NCBI GenBank assembly: GCA_014378485.1 | Contig: JACMNO010000030.1 | Span: 1-64,000, forward strand | Length of the DNA: 64,000 nucleotides | Source: Bacteroidia bacterium | Lineage (GTDB): Bacteria > Bacteroidota > Bacteroidia > B-17B0 > Aurantibacillaceae | Direction: 5' to 3' | In this document: piece by piece, positions 10,513-19,867 of the stretch | Position numbering within the stretch: the stretch's first letter is position 1 | Layout: each line of letters opens with the position of its first letter | Program-made: the position numbers and the translations under genes | The notes under the pieces: model-generated | The model's input: only the letters and a program-made list of their open reading frames with translations | Told to the model about the DNA's origin: nothing | Database searches by the model: none

Positions 10513-11940
10513 TTAATGCCCCGCGGCAACGCTCTTATCAAAATTCACCCCCTGTTGTTTTAATAATTGTTTTGTTTTGTATCCATAAAAAGCAAGGTAT
10601 AAAAAACAGAATATCCCAACAATATAACTTAAGTTGATGCCAATAACGTCAGGACCCGCTAACCATCCCTGGAATAAGCTGATAAAGCCTCCGCCCATGA
10701 TCATCATAATCAGGTAGCTTGAGCCTTGGTTGGTTTGTTTACCTAAACCTGAAATAGCTAAAGTATAAATGCATGGCCATAAAGTAGAACAGAAAAGGCC
10801 AACACTGATGAAAGCATACACACTAATTAAACCGGTGGTGATCATTCCAATTATTAAAGCGGTTATACCACAGGCAGAATAGATCAATAACTGTCGGGCA
10901 GGATTTCCTTTACTTAACATATCAGCAGCGATCATAAAAAGAATCACAAATGAATAAGGATAAAAGGGTGTCAGGTCGTGTCCTGCAATAACATTGGCTA
11001 ATAAAAATACACCAAAGGCCGCATAAGGAATGACAATGCGTAAAATTAGTTTCGTGTTTTTTGCCAGGTTAAAAGCGCCCACTGAACTTGTCCATCTTCC
11101 AATCATTAAACTAGCCCAGAATAATGAAATATAAGGCGCAGCTTTTTCTGTAGGAATACAGGCATGCTGTTTCATATAATCCGGCAAATTGGAGGCTGTT
11201 GATACTTCAACACCCACGTAAACAAAAATGGCAATCATTCCCATCCAAAGTTGTGGATATGTGAAAATACTTTTTTGTTCTTTAGCCGAATCTTCTATAA
11301 CACCTGATGATATCTCGATTTTGTTTGGTAAGGAAGAAAATTTGAATAGTAGTGCGACAATAAGAAATGCGGCACCAAGTATCAGATATGGGAATTTTAC
11401 TGCCGATAAATCACTTAATGCATTATGATCACCAACAGAACCAAATATGGCAAATCCAACAACCAAAGGACCAATAGTAGTTCCAACGTTATTAATTCCT
11501 CCCGCAAGGCTTAGGCGTTGTGCACCATTTGCGGGATCACCGATTACAATTGCTAAAGGGTTGGCGGCTGTTTGCTGTAAAGAAAATCCGAGGGCAACAA
11601 TAAATAATCCGGTTATCATTAAAGGAAAAGATACCAGTTGTGCTGCCGGGTAAAATAATAATGTTCCACAGGCAGAAATGACAAGTCCTAAAGCAATTCC
11701 GTTTTTATAACCTATCCTGTTCAATATATCGCCACCGTTTAATTTTGAAATAAGCACGTAGATGATGGATCCTATAGTATAGGCCACATAAAATGCAAAA
11801 GAAATCATCTGGCTTTGCCATTGCTCTAAATGCAAAGTATCTTTAAATACAGGAATTAAAATATCATTGCTTGCGGCTACAAAACCCCAAAAGAAAAAAA
11901 CAGATATTAAGGTAACAAAAGCTGAACGATTAGTTTGCAT
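10513..11940 (-). CDS. Sugar MFS transporter (FucP/GluP-like)
   Basis: 'FVTLISVFFFWGFVAASNDILIPVFKDTL' and 'LSLAGGINNVGTTIGPLV'; many TM segments; ATG at 11940 preferred to the upstream start. Confidence 0.88.
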   Translation of the reverse strand: MQTNRSAFVTLISVFFFWGFVAASNDILIPVFKDTLHLEQWQSQMISFAFYVAYTIGSIIYVLISKLNGGDILNRIGYKNGIALGLVISACGTLLFYPAAQLVSFPLMITGLFIVALGFSLQQTAANPLAIVIGDPANGAQRLSLAGGINNVGTTIGPLVVGFAIFGSVGDHNALSDLSAVKFPYLILGAAFLIVALLFKFSSLPNKIEISSGVIEDSAKEQKSIFTYPQLWMGMIAIFVYVGVEVSTASNLPDYMKQHACIPTEKAAPYISLFWASLMIGRWTSSVGAFNLAKNTKLILRIVIPYAAFGVFLLANVIAGHDLTPFYPYSFVILFMIAADMLSKGNPARQLLIYSACGITALIIGMITTGLISVYAFISVGLFCSTLWPCIYTLAISGLGKQTNQGSSYLIMMIMGGGFISLFQGWLAGPDVIGINLSYIVGIFCFLYLAFYGYKTKQLLKQQGVNFDKSVAAGH

Positions 11941-12081
11941 AAAATAGATTCTTAAACAGTACAAGTTATATATTTGCGGTACATTATATAATTTAAAAAA
12001 CAGTACTTTATCAACACTCTGTGTTTTACTACTTGTTCTAATATATTATATCGCCTAACAGAGATAACTTATTTTTATACT

Positions 12082-12972
12082 ATGCAATTATTAACGCCTA
12101 CCCATTGGAAAGATTACGAATTATTGGATTGTGGTGATTTTGAAAAACTGGAACGTTTTGGTAAATACATTACAATAAGGCCTGAACCACAAGCTGTATG
12201 GAAAAAAGTATACAGCGAGAATGAATGGGAAAAACTGGCGCATGTGAAGTTTATTCCTAAAAGCAGCTCCAGCGGAGAATGGAAAATGCTGAATAAGATG
12301 CCTGAACAATGGACCATTGAATATGGATTACACGAAGAAGGAAAAGGGTTAAAAGATACGTTGACGTTTCGATTAGGTTTAACGTCTTTTAAACACGTTG
12401 GAATTTTTCCTGAGCAAGCTTGTAACTGGGATGTGATCTATAATTATTTGAAGCCTTTAGAGAAACCAAAATTTTTAAATTTATTTGCTTATACAGGGGG
12501 AGCAAGTATTGCGGCGAGAGCAGCAGGAGCAGATGTAACACATGTAGACAGTATAAAACAGGTAGTGAATTGGGCCAATGAAAATATGCAAAAATCCAAC
12601 CTTGATAATATCCGCTGGATGATTGATGACGCTTTGAAATTTGTAAAAAAAGAACAGCGCCGAGGAAATCTTTATCAGGGAATTATTTTAGATCCTCCTG
12701 CTTTTGGACATGGCCCGAACGGAGAGAAATGGAAACTGGAAGACAATATTTTAGAAATGATGGATTGTGTGTTGCAAATACTCGATCCTCAAAAACATTT
12801 ATTAATCTTAAACGCTTATTCATTAGGGTTTTCAGCCCTAGTGCCTGAGAATTTATTAAGACCCTTTGCTATAATAAACAAGTCAGATTTAAGTATTGGT
12901 GAATTGTACCTTAATGCAAAAAGTGGTGTAAAATTACCGCTAGGTGTTTGGGGCAGGTTAGAGAAAAAATAA
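12082..12972 (+). CDS. Class I SAM-dependent methyltransferase (RlmI/RlmK-like)
   Basis: 'KFLNLFAYTGGASIAARAAGADVTHVDSIKQVVNWANEN' and 'IILDPPAFGHGPNGEKWKLE'. Confidence 0.88.
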   Translation: MQLLTPTHWKDYELLDCGDFEKLERFGKYITIRPEPQAVWKKVYSENEWEKLAHVKFIPKSSSSGEWKMLNKMPEQWTIEYGLHEEGKGLKDTLTFRLGLTSFKHVGIFPEQACNWDVIYNYLKPLEKPKFLNLFAYTGGASIAARAAGADVTHVDSIKQVVNWANENMQKSNLDNIRWMIDDALKFVKKEQRRGNLYQGIILDPPAFGHGPNGEKWKLEDNILEMMDCVLQILDPQKHLLILNAYSLGFSALVPENLLRPFAIINKSDLSIGELYLNAKSGVKLPLGVWGRLEKK

Positions 12973-12973
12973 T

Positions 12974-13786
12974 TTATTTCTTCTCTGACTCTTTAATAAG
13001 TTCAATTTTTGTGTTTCCGATTGACAGTAATTTTGATTCTCTTAAAGTTTCATTCCATTTCACCTGTAGGCCTTTTAATTGCATATCTCCTGCGCCGGCC
13101 ACTTCGGCATAAACTAAAGTAAAATCATCCTTTTTACCTTTTTCTAAAATCATGGGTTGATTTTTTTTGGAGTTTGCGTTTTCTTTTCCGTTAGGCATCA
13201 AAGCGGAAGCTTTCATTGGGTTAATAATCCCAACGCCATCTCCGACGTACTGACATTCAAATTTCACGGCGGATTTATCAGTTTTAAGGTCTGCTTTTTT
13301 AAGAGTACATGTAAAATTCTCCACAGTGAAATCATTTTTGCTGGCAGGTAATTCAAAATTAGGAATCGAATAGGCTTTGCCACCTGCCGAAGCTTTATAA
13401 ATTCCTTTAAATTCTACCGCGAATTTTTCTGATAGCATATCAGCACCTTTAAAATCAATCACTTTGCTTTCTTCTTCATTAGGAGCAACAACATATGTTC
13501 TATCAAAACTTAATATTGTTTTATCTCCCGCTAGGTAATTAAACTCTGTTGGTTTTATTAATAAGTAATCATTGGTTTTATTAAATATTTTGATTTTAAA
13601 CTTTGCTTGTTTGAGAGATGCTACAGCGTCAATGATGTAAATTTTATAATCATCTGTTTCAACAGTTGCTTCTTTATACAGGTATTTCAGATTTTCCTTT
13701 GCCTTGTTTTCTTTTGCTTTGTCTTTTTCCTGCGCCACCGCGCAGAAACCGAAAAATAGTGTAATGATTAATAAAAAATATTTCAT
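12974..13786 (-). CDS. Hypothetical secreted protein
   Basis: ORF with signal peptide MKYFLLIITLFFGFCAVAQ. Confidence 0.65.
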   Translation of the reverse strand: MKYFLLIITLFFGFCAVAQEKDKAKENKAKENLKYLYKEATVETDDYKIYIIDAVASLKQAKFKIKIFNKTNDYLLIKPTEFNYLAGDKTILSFDRTYVVAPNEEESKVIDFKGADMLSEKFAVEFKGIYKASAGGKAYSIPNFELPASKNDFTVENFTCTLKKADLKTDKSAVKFECQYVGDGVGIINPMKASALMPNGKENANSKKNQPMILEKGKKDDFTLVYAEVAGAGDMQLKGLQVKWNETLRESKLLSIGNTKIELIKESEKK

Positions 13787-13882
13787 ACTTAAGTTATTTT
13801 AGATAAACAAATATAGCTGATAGATGGAATTAATCACTTAGAATCACATTTTTATTTACTGATTTTTTTGTTAATTTTGGCT

Positions 13883-14557
13883 ATGCACATTGATATCATT
13901 ACGGTTCATCCGCCTTTGCTGGAAAGCCCGTTCAGCCATAGTATTTTGAAACGAGCTATAAATAAAGGTTTGGTTACTGTGAATGTTGTGGACTTAAGAA
14001 ATTACGGCATTGAACCTCATAAGAAAGTAGATGATTACGCTTTTGGTGGAGGCGCGGGAATGGTGATGATGATAGAACCGATTGCGAACTGCATCAATGA
14101 TTTAAAAAGTAAACGTAATTATGATGAAATCATTTATATGACTCCTGACGGAGAGACTCTGAAACAAAGCACTTGCAATCATTTATCCACTTTAAAAAAT
14201 CTTATTATTCTTTGCGGCCACTACAAAGGTATTGACGAACGCATTAGAGAACATTTTATTACCAAAGAAATTTCTATTGGTGATTATGTGCTAAGTGGTG
14301 GCGAATTACCTGCGGCAGTTTTATGTGACGGGATCATTCGTTTGATCCCCGGTGTATTGAATGACGAAACATCTGCATTGTCAGATTCTTTTCAGGACAA
14401 TTTATTATCGCCACCCGTTTACACCAGACCGGCAGACTATAACGGCTGGAAGGTTCCGGAACTTTTAACCAGTGGCAACACAAAAAAAGTGGAAGAGTGG
14501 AGGCATGAACAATCCTTAGAGAGAACAAAGTTGAGACGTCCTGATTTGTTATTGTAA
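13883..14557 (+). CDS. trmD: tRNA (guanine-N1)-methyltransferase TrmD
   Basis: '[25 protein letters not shown]', '[11 protein letters not shown]', '[12 protein letters not shown]', '[15 protein letters not shown]'. Confidence 0.96.
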   Translation: MHIDIITVHPPLLESPFSHSILKRAINKGLVTVNVVDLRNYGIEPHKKVDDYAFGGGAGMVMMIEPIANCINDLKSKRNYDEIIYMTPDGETLKQSTCNHLSTLKNLIILCGHYKGIDERIREHFITKEISIGDYVLSGGELPAAVLCDGIIRLIPGVLNDETSALSDSFQDNLLSPPVYTRPADYNGWKVPELLTSGNTKKVEEWRHEQSLERTKLRRPDLLL

Positions 14558-14570
14558 ATCTGCAAAGATT

Positions 14571-16175
14571 TTATTTTTTAGGTTTAGGCTTCACTTCTTT
14601 TACGGGCGCCACGTATTTTGCATCATACAATACAAAATTCTTTATTTGTTCTGGTTTAAAATCCGACTTATCATAAACGGTTATGTTTTCCTGAATAGGT
14701 TTATTTCCCGGCGAAGTAATTTCAATTTGGTATTTACCGGGAATGACAATAAATATATATTTGCCAGTTAATTTATTTACTGGTTTAGAATCCAATTCTT
14801 TATTTGTTTTTATATTTTTAATGGAAATAAATGCGTCAATTTCTTTTTTTAAAGTATCAGCCATGACAACATTACCTGTTAGAACGGTTTGTTGCTCTTC
14901 AACAGAATTGAATCTTATTTTATAAATATCTAAATCACCTAAACCTTCTTTACGCCAGGCAGAAATATAACCATCCCGGCCATTTTCGCATACAGAAAAC
15001 ATCATATCATCATCCGTTGTATTTAGCGGATAACCAACATTAATGGGTACGTTCCAGTTTTTTAATTGTTCGTTCCAGGTAGATTTAAAAATATCATAAC
15101 CTCCCATGTTTGTGTGGCCCTGTGAACTAAAAAACAATGTTTTACCATCATCCGTAATTTGCGGAAATGCTTCTTTGTAAATTGTATTAATATTTTGACC
15201 TAAATTTTTCGGAATTCCCCATTCACCATTTGGTAAACGTTTGCTAAAATAAATATCTGTTTCTCCTATACCGCCTTTTCTGTTCGACACAAAAAAAAGC
15301 GTATTGCCATCACTTCCATAGCAGCCTTCTGATTCTAACATATCAGTATTTATGGGCTCGTTAAACGGAATAGATTTTACAAAGGATTTTGTTTTTTGAA
15401 TTTCGGTGTGAAATAAATCTCCGGGAAAATCAACATTATCAACGTACAACACTATGTTTTTTCCATCCGGTGAAATCCCAACACATTGTTCATCTTCGTT
15501 GGTATTAATAATTGGCCCCATGTTTTTTGCCTGAGCCCATACTCCATTTTGAACAGTGGAAGTATAAATGTCAGAAGTGAAATAACCATTGAAACTTCTA
15601 ATTTTACCAGGGTTTTGCTCTCTTCGCGAGGTATAGAAAAGCGTTTTCTCATCTTTTGTAACAAAGGGGTAGTAATCAGCAAACTTGGTATTTATTTCTT
15701 TTCCCAAATGTTCGAATGTTACGTTGATTGGTTTTTTTATAAGGGCCTCTGCGTTTTCACACGTTTCAATGTAATGGTCAATTAACGGAAATAGTTTGGA
15801 AGGTGCTTTTTCTCTATACTTATTGTAATAATTTTTCGCATCTTTAAACCGATATGCAAATTGATAGGCTTTTGCCATTTCCAACAACAACTCATTTTTA
15901 TAATTACCTTCTTTATAACACTCTTCTAGGTAAGGAATTGCTAAACTTTTATCAGCATAAATATTAAGGTAGCAAACCGCTATTTGATGTTTTAATTCAT
16001 AATCATCAGGATATTCTTTTTCGTATTTTTTAAACTGTTCTAATGCCTGTATGTAATTTTTTGCGTCAAAAAGTTCACCGGGAGTTGGTAATTCGCCCTG
16101 CCCTTTTATGTTTTGAATAAAAACAATATTGGTAAGTAGAATTGATAAGAATATTAAGATTTGATGCTTCGACAT
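14571..16175 (-). CDS. TPR plus WD40-like (PD40) repeat protein, OmpA-associated type
   Basis: TPR-like N-terminal region; repeated 'GNTLFFVSNRKGGIGETDIYFSKR', 'GKTLFFSSQGHTNMGGYDIFKS' PD40 motifs. Confidence 0.85.
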   Translation of the reverse strand: MSKHQILIFLSILLTNIVFIQNIKGQGELPTPGELFDAKNYIQALEQFKKYEKEYPDDYELKHQIAVCYLNIYADKSLAIPYLEECYKEGNYKNELLLEMAKAYQFAYRFKDAKNYYNKYREKAPSKLFPLIDHYIETCENAEALIKKPINVTFEHLGKEINTKFADYYPFVTKDEKTLFYTSRREQNPGKIRSFNGYFTSDIYTSTVQNGVWAQAKNMGPIINTNEDEQCVGISPDGKNIVLYVDNVDFPGDLFHTEIQKTKSFVKSIPFNEPINTDMLESEGCYGSDGNTLFFVSNRKGGIGETDIYFSKRLPNGEWGIPKNLGQNINTIYKEAFPQITDDGKTLFFSSQGHTNMGGYDIFKSTWNEQLKNWNVPINVGYPLNTTDDDMMFSVCENGRDGYISAWRKEGLGDLDIYKIRFNSVEEQQTVLTGNVVMADTLKKEIDAFISIKNIKTNKELDSKPVNKLTGKYIFIVIPGKYQIEITSPGNKPIQENITVYDKSDFKPEQIKNFVLYDAKYVAPVKEVKPKPKK

Positions 16176-16334
16176 TTAAAGTAAATGTTATATAATTATT
16201 AAATTTAAGAAATTAAACACAGTTTTCCCAGAATAAAGATTTCTATTTCTTTTTTCGCAGGCTCAACAAACAATAGCTTGTTAATTATTACTTTTTTAAA
16301 TAAGACATTGCTTTTTATATTCAGCTTATTTTAG

Positions 16335-17222
16335 ATGAATAGAAAAATAGCTGTGTCAAATAGAACTACTACTCAAAAATTAAAAACTTCCGCTGTTACC
16401 GTTGTCATTAGTCTGGCCTTGGTTTTATTCATGTTGGGCCTTTTAGGCCTGGTGGTGATTAATGCCAAAAAACTATCTAATCACATTAAAGAAAATATTG
16501 GTTTCCAGATTGTTTTGAAGGATACCACTACTACTGCAGAACTCGATATTTTAAAGCAAGAAATCAGTTCATCTGCTTTCACAAAACAAGTGGATTATAT
16601 CAGCAAGGATGAAGCCGCTAAAAAATTACAAAAAGACCTTGGCGAAGATTTTATTACGTTTTTAGGATATAATCCTTTATTATCTTCTTTGGATGTTAAA
16701 CTGAATTCTGACTATGCAAACATTGATAGTTTAGCGGGTTTTGAGAAGCAAATCATGCAAAAGCATTTTGTGAAGGAGGTGATCTATCACAAAGACATGA
16801 TCAAACAGGTCAATGATAATGCCAAAGTGATCAGTATTTATATTTTAGTTTTCAGCAGTTTATTATTGATAGTAGCGATTGCATTAATTAATAATACCAT
16901 TCGTTTATCCATTTACTCCAAAAGATTTTTGATTAGAACCATGTATTTGGTTGGCGCAACCCAAGGCTTTATTCGCAAGCCATTTATAATGAAAGGCATC
17001 CGGCAAGGTGTGATTGCCGGACTGGTAGCCGGATTTTTACTAGCTGGATTTTTAATATTAAGCACGAAATACATTCCTGATCTGTTACAATTACAGGACC
17101 CTAATTTATTGGCCGCGTTGTTTGGATGTATTGTTTTATTGGGTGTCCTGATCTCAGGTTTAAGCGCTGCACTTTCTGTTAGCAGGTATTTGAAATTAAA
17201 AACTGACGACTTATATTTTTAA
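16335..17222 (+). CDS. ftsX: Cell division protein FtsX-like permease
   Basis: N-terminal TM, 'DYISKDEAAKKLQKDLGEDFITFLGYNPLLSSLDVKL', C-terminal TM bundle 'NNTIRLSIYSKRFLIRTMYLVGATQGFIRKPF'. Confidence 0.92.
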   Translation: MNRKIAVSNRTTTQKLKTSAVTVVISLALVLFMLGLLGLVVINAKKLSNHIKENIGFQIVLKDTTTTAELDILKQEISSSAFTKQVDYISKDEAAKKLQKDLGEDFITFLGYNPLLSSLDVKLNSDYANIDSLAGFEKQIMQKHFVKEVIYHKDMIKQVNDNAKVISIYILVFSSLLLIVAIALINNTIRLSIYSKRFLIRTMYLVGATQGFIRKPFIMKGIRQGVIAGLVAGFLLAGFLILSTKYIPDLLQLQDPNLLAALFGCIVLLGVLISGLSAALSVSRYLKLKTDDLYF

Positions 17223-17382
17223 GATCATCAGGATCAGAAGCAAATATTTTAAAATTGGTATTTTAACTGTGTTGTGTTTAGGTTTTCTTTTCGCTTTTCG
17301 AAATCAGAGTATTCTGTTTTAGTTGTGCCAATCGGTACTATTATATCAGAGCGGCTCTTACAATTGAAATGGTTTTAAAAAC

Positions 17383-17410
17383 AAAAGGCTGTCTTTTCAG
17401 ACAGCCTTTT
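17383..17410. terminator. Bidirectional intrinsic terminator (12-bp perfect stem, TTTC loop)
   Basis: AAAAGGCTGTCT TTTC AGACAGCCTTTT, directly downstream of tRNA-His on the minus strand. Confidence 0.85.
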
Positions 17411-17415
17411 AAAAG

Positions 17416-17490
17416 GGTAAATGAAGGGGCTCGAACCCTCGACCCTCGGTACCACAAACCGATGCTCTAACCAGCTGAGCTACATCTACC
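17416..17490 (-). tRNA. tRNA-His (anticodon GTG)
   Basis: Minus strand GGTAGATGTAGCTCAGCTGGTTAGAGCATCGGTTTGTGGTACCGAGGGTCGAGGGTTCGAGCCCCTTCATTTACC; 7-bp acceptor GTAGATG/CATTTAC, loop TTGTGGT, and a G-1:C73 pair as expected for tRNA-His. Confidence 0.95.
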
Positions 17491-17663
17491 ATTTAGGGCT
17501 ACAAATGTAATAAAATATTTTATTTCACGAAAAAATTGATTGAAAAAAAGAATAGAGCAGTATTTTTATTATAATGTCGCCCTGTCACGCCAATGCTTGA
17601 GATTTAGGGTTTAGTCGATGCTGCCAAGCTAATAGCGTGATCAGTAAGACCTTGTGAAATGTC

Positions 17664-19235
17664 TTACTCTAACGATTCTTTATGATAATTCACCATATAA
17701 TGCAAGCCTACAGACTCTTTTCTCCGGATGGACTGTTTGATGATTAGGTAGCCAATGCAGATTAGGTTACGTAATTCACATAATTTTTGGGACAGGGTGG
17801 TTTTTTCGTAAAGTGCTTCGTTCTCTTTGTATAATATTTCTAAACGGTCAAAGGCGCGTTTTAAGCGGAGTTCAGAGCGAACAATTCCAACATAATTACT
17901 CATGATTTGTTGAACCTCCCGTTGTGATTGTGTAATGAGGATCATTTCCTCCGGGTTTTCAGTCCCTTCTGCATCCCAATTTGGAATACCTTCTTTAAAA
18001 TTAAGCTGCCCTAATGTATCAACTCCTTTTTTTGCAGCGCGATGAGCAAACACTAATGCTTCTAATAAAGAGTTACTTGCTAAACGATTTGCGCCGTGCA
18101 AACCGGTGCATGCACATTCACCTACTGCAAATAAATTACCGAGTGTGGTTTGACCTTCTTTGTTGACTAAAATCCCACCGCATAAATAATGCATAGCAGG
18201 TATCACAGGGATCATTTTCATAAAAGGGTCTATTCCAAGTTTCATGCATTTTTCATAGATATTTGGAAAATGATCAATGAAGGCTTTTCGATCAATGTGA
18301 CGGCAATCTAGGTAAACAAAATCTTCACCTCTGGTTTTAAGTTCATTATCAATGGCCCTGGCGACTATATCGCGTGGCGCTAAGGATAAACGCTCATCGT
18401 ATTTATGCATGAACTCGTTCCCATCAATGGTTTTTAAAACAGCGCCAAAACCTCTGATTGCTTCTGTTATTAAAAAACTGGGATGCTCTCCGGGATTATA
18501 TAAAGAGGTTGGATGAAACTGCACAAATTCCATATCCTGCACTGTGCCTTTAGCACGGTAAACCATAGCAATTCCGTCGCCGGTAGCAATGGTTGGATTT
18601 GTTGTAGTTGCATAGACATGGCCTGCACCGCCGGTTGCCATAAGTGTAATTTTGGAAAGAACGGTTTCTATTTTTTGTGTTTTAGTATTTAAAATATAAG
18701 CGCCAAAACAAATTATGTTTTTTGATTGAGAAGTGACAACTTCTCCTAAATGATGTTGGGTGATGATATCAATAGCGTAGTGATGATCAAGAATTGTAAT
18801 ATTTTTATGGTTGCGCACCTGTGCTATCAGTGCACGCTCTATTTCATAACCGGTAATATCTTTATAGTGCAGGATGCGGTGTTCCGAATGCCCTCCTTCT
18901 TTTGCGAGGTCATAAGCGCCTGATTTGTTTTTATCAAAATTAGCACCTAGTTCAATGAGTTCTTTTACTCGTTCAGTTCCTTCTGTCACTACAACTCTAA
19001 CGGTGTCTTCATCACATAAACCACCACCTGCAATTAATGTGTCCTGTATGTGTTTTTCAATCGTGTCCTTATCGCTCCATACTGCCGCAATTCCTCCTTG
19101 CGCATATTTGGTATTAGACTCATCCTCATTGCTTTTGGTGACAATAAAAACAGAGCCATGAGCAGCAACTTTGAGCGCGTAACTAAGGCCGGCAATACCA
19201 CTTCCAATTATTAAGAAATCTATTTTTTGCTGCAT
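17664..19235 (-). CDS. nadB: L-aspartate oxidase
   Basis: FAD motif 'IIGSGIAGLSYAL'; 'TKYAQGGIAAVW', 'GGAGHVYATTTNPTIATGDGIAMVYRAKG', 'HGANRLASNSLLEALVF'. Confidence 0.95.
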   Translation of the reverse strand: MQQKIDFLIIGSGIAGLSYALKVAAHGSVFIVTKSNEDESNTKYAQGGIAAVWSDKDTIEKHIQDTLIAGGGLCDEDTVRVVVTEGTERVKELIELGANFDKNKSGAYDLAKEGGHSEHRILHYKDITGYEIERALIAQVRNHKNITILDHHYAIDIITQHHLGEVVTSQSKNIICFGAYILNTKTQKIETVLSKITLMATGGAGHVYATTTNPTIATGDGIAMVYRAKGTVQDMEFVQFHPTSLYNPGEHPSFLITEAIRGFGAVLKTIDGNEFMHKYDERLSLAPRDIVARAIDNELKTRGEDFVYLDCRHIDRKAFIDHFPNIYEKCMKLGIDPFMKMIPVIPAMHYLCGGILVNKEGQTTLGNLFAVGECACTGLHGANRLASNSLLEALVFAHRAAKKGVDTLGQLNFKEGIPNWDAEGTENPEEMILITQSQREVQQIMSNYVGIVRSELRLKRAFDRLEILYKENEALYEKTTLSQKLCELRNLICIGYLIIKQSIRRKESVGLHYMVNYHKESLE

Positions 19236-19259
19236 GTTGCGATTATAAGTCTGTGTTTG

Positions 19260-19850
19260 CTAATTAATTTTTCCTAAAAGGCGTGCTACATATTTACCAA
19301 CAATGTCAAATTCCAAATTCACTATATCGTTTACTTTTAAATAGTTAAATACAGTGTGTTCAAATGTATAAGGGATTATACAAACTGAAAACTCATTATT
19401 TTTTGAATTAACTACCGTTAAACTTGTACCATTAATTGTTATGCTTCCTTTTTCTACGGTTATGTTTCCCGCGGTTTGATCGTAAGCGATAGCATACGTC
19501 CAACTGCCTTTGTTGTCAATAATTGAAATCACTTTTCCTGTCTGATCCACATGCCCTTGTACAATATGTCCGTCGAAGCGGCCATTAGCTGGCATACATC
19601 GTTCAATGTTCACATAATTACCAATTTTTAAATTACCTAAATTAGTTTTTTGGAGCGTCTCATCAATGGCGGTTACAGTATATTGATCAGCGTTGATCTT
19701 AACAACAGTCAGGCATACGCCATTATGCGCAACACTTTGGTCAATTTTTAATTCATGGGTAAAAGCGCAGCTAAAAGTAAAATGCACATTCGTATTTTCT
19801 TTTTCAATCGCTTCTACTCTTGCCAGCGTTTCTATAATTCCTGTAAACAT
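19260..19850 (-). CDS. ribE: Riboflavin synthase (alpha chain)
   Basis: 'MFTGIIETLARVEAIEKE', 'SVAHNGVCLTVV', 'RFDGHIVQGHVDQTGKV'; two lumazine-binding repeats. Confidence 0.95.
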   Translation of the reverse strand: MFTGIIETLARVEAIEKENTNVHFTFSCAFTHELKIDQSVAHNGVCLTVVKINADQYTVTAIDETLQKTNLGNLKIGNYVNIERCMPANGRFDGHIVQGHVDQTGKVISIIDNKGSWTYAIAYDQTAGNITVEKGSITINGTSLTVVNSKNNEFSVCIIPYTFEHTVFNYLKVNDIVNLEFDIVGKYVARLLGKIN

Positions 19851-19867
19851 TTTACAAATATACTAAA

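Noticed and set aside
13868-13882. Upstream TTG start and a TAATTTTG promoter-like string just before trmD
   Set aside because: The protein start [17 protein letters not shown] fits TrmD at ATG 13883; the -7-like string is too close to the start codon to be convincing.
17223-17330. Short open stretch after ftsX ('KYFKIGILTVLCLGFLFAFRNQSILF')
   Set aside because: Hydrophobic but with no clear start codon or ribosome-binding context; too short to call.
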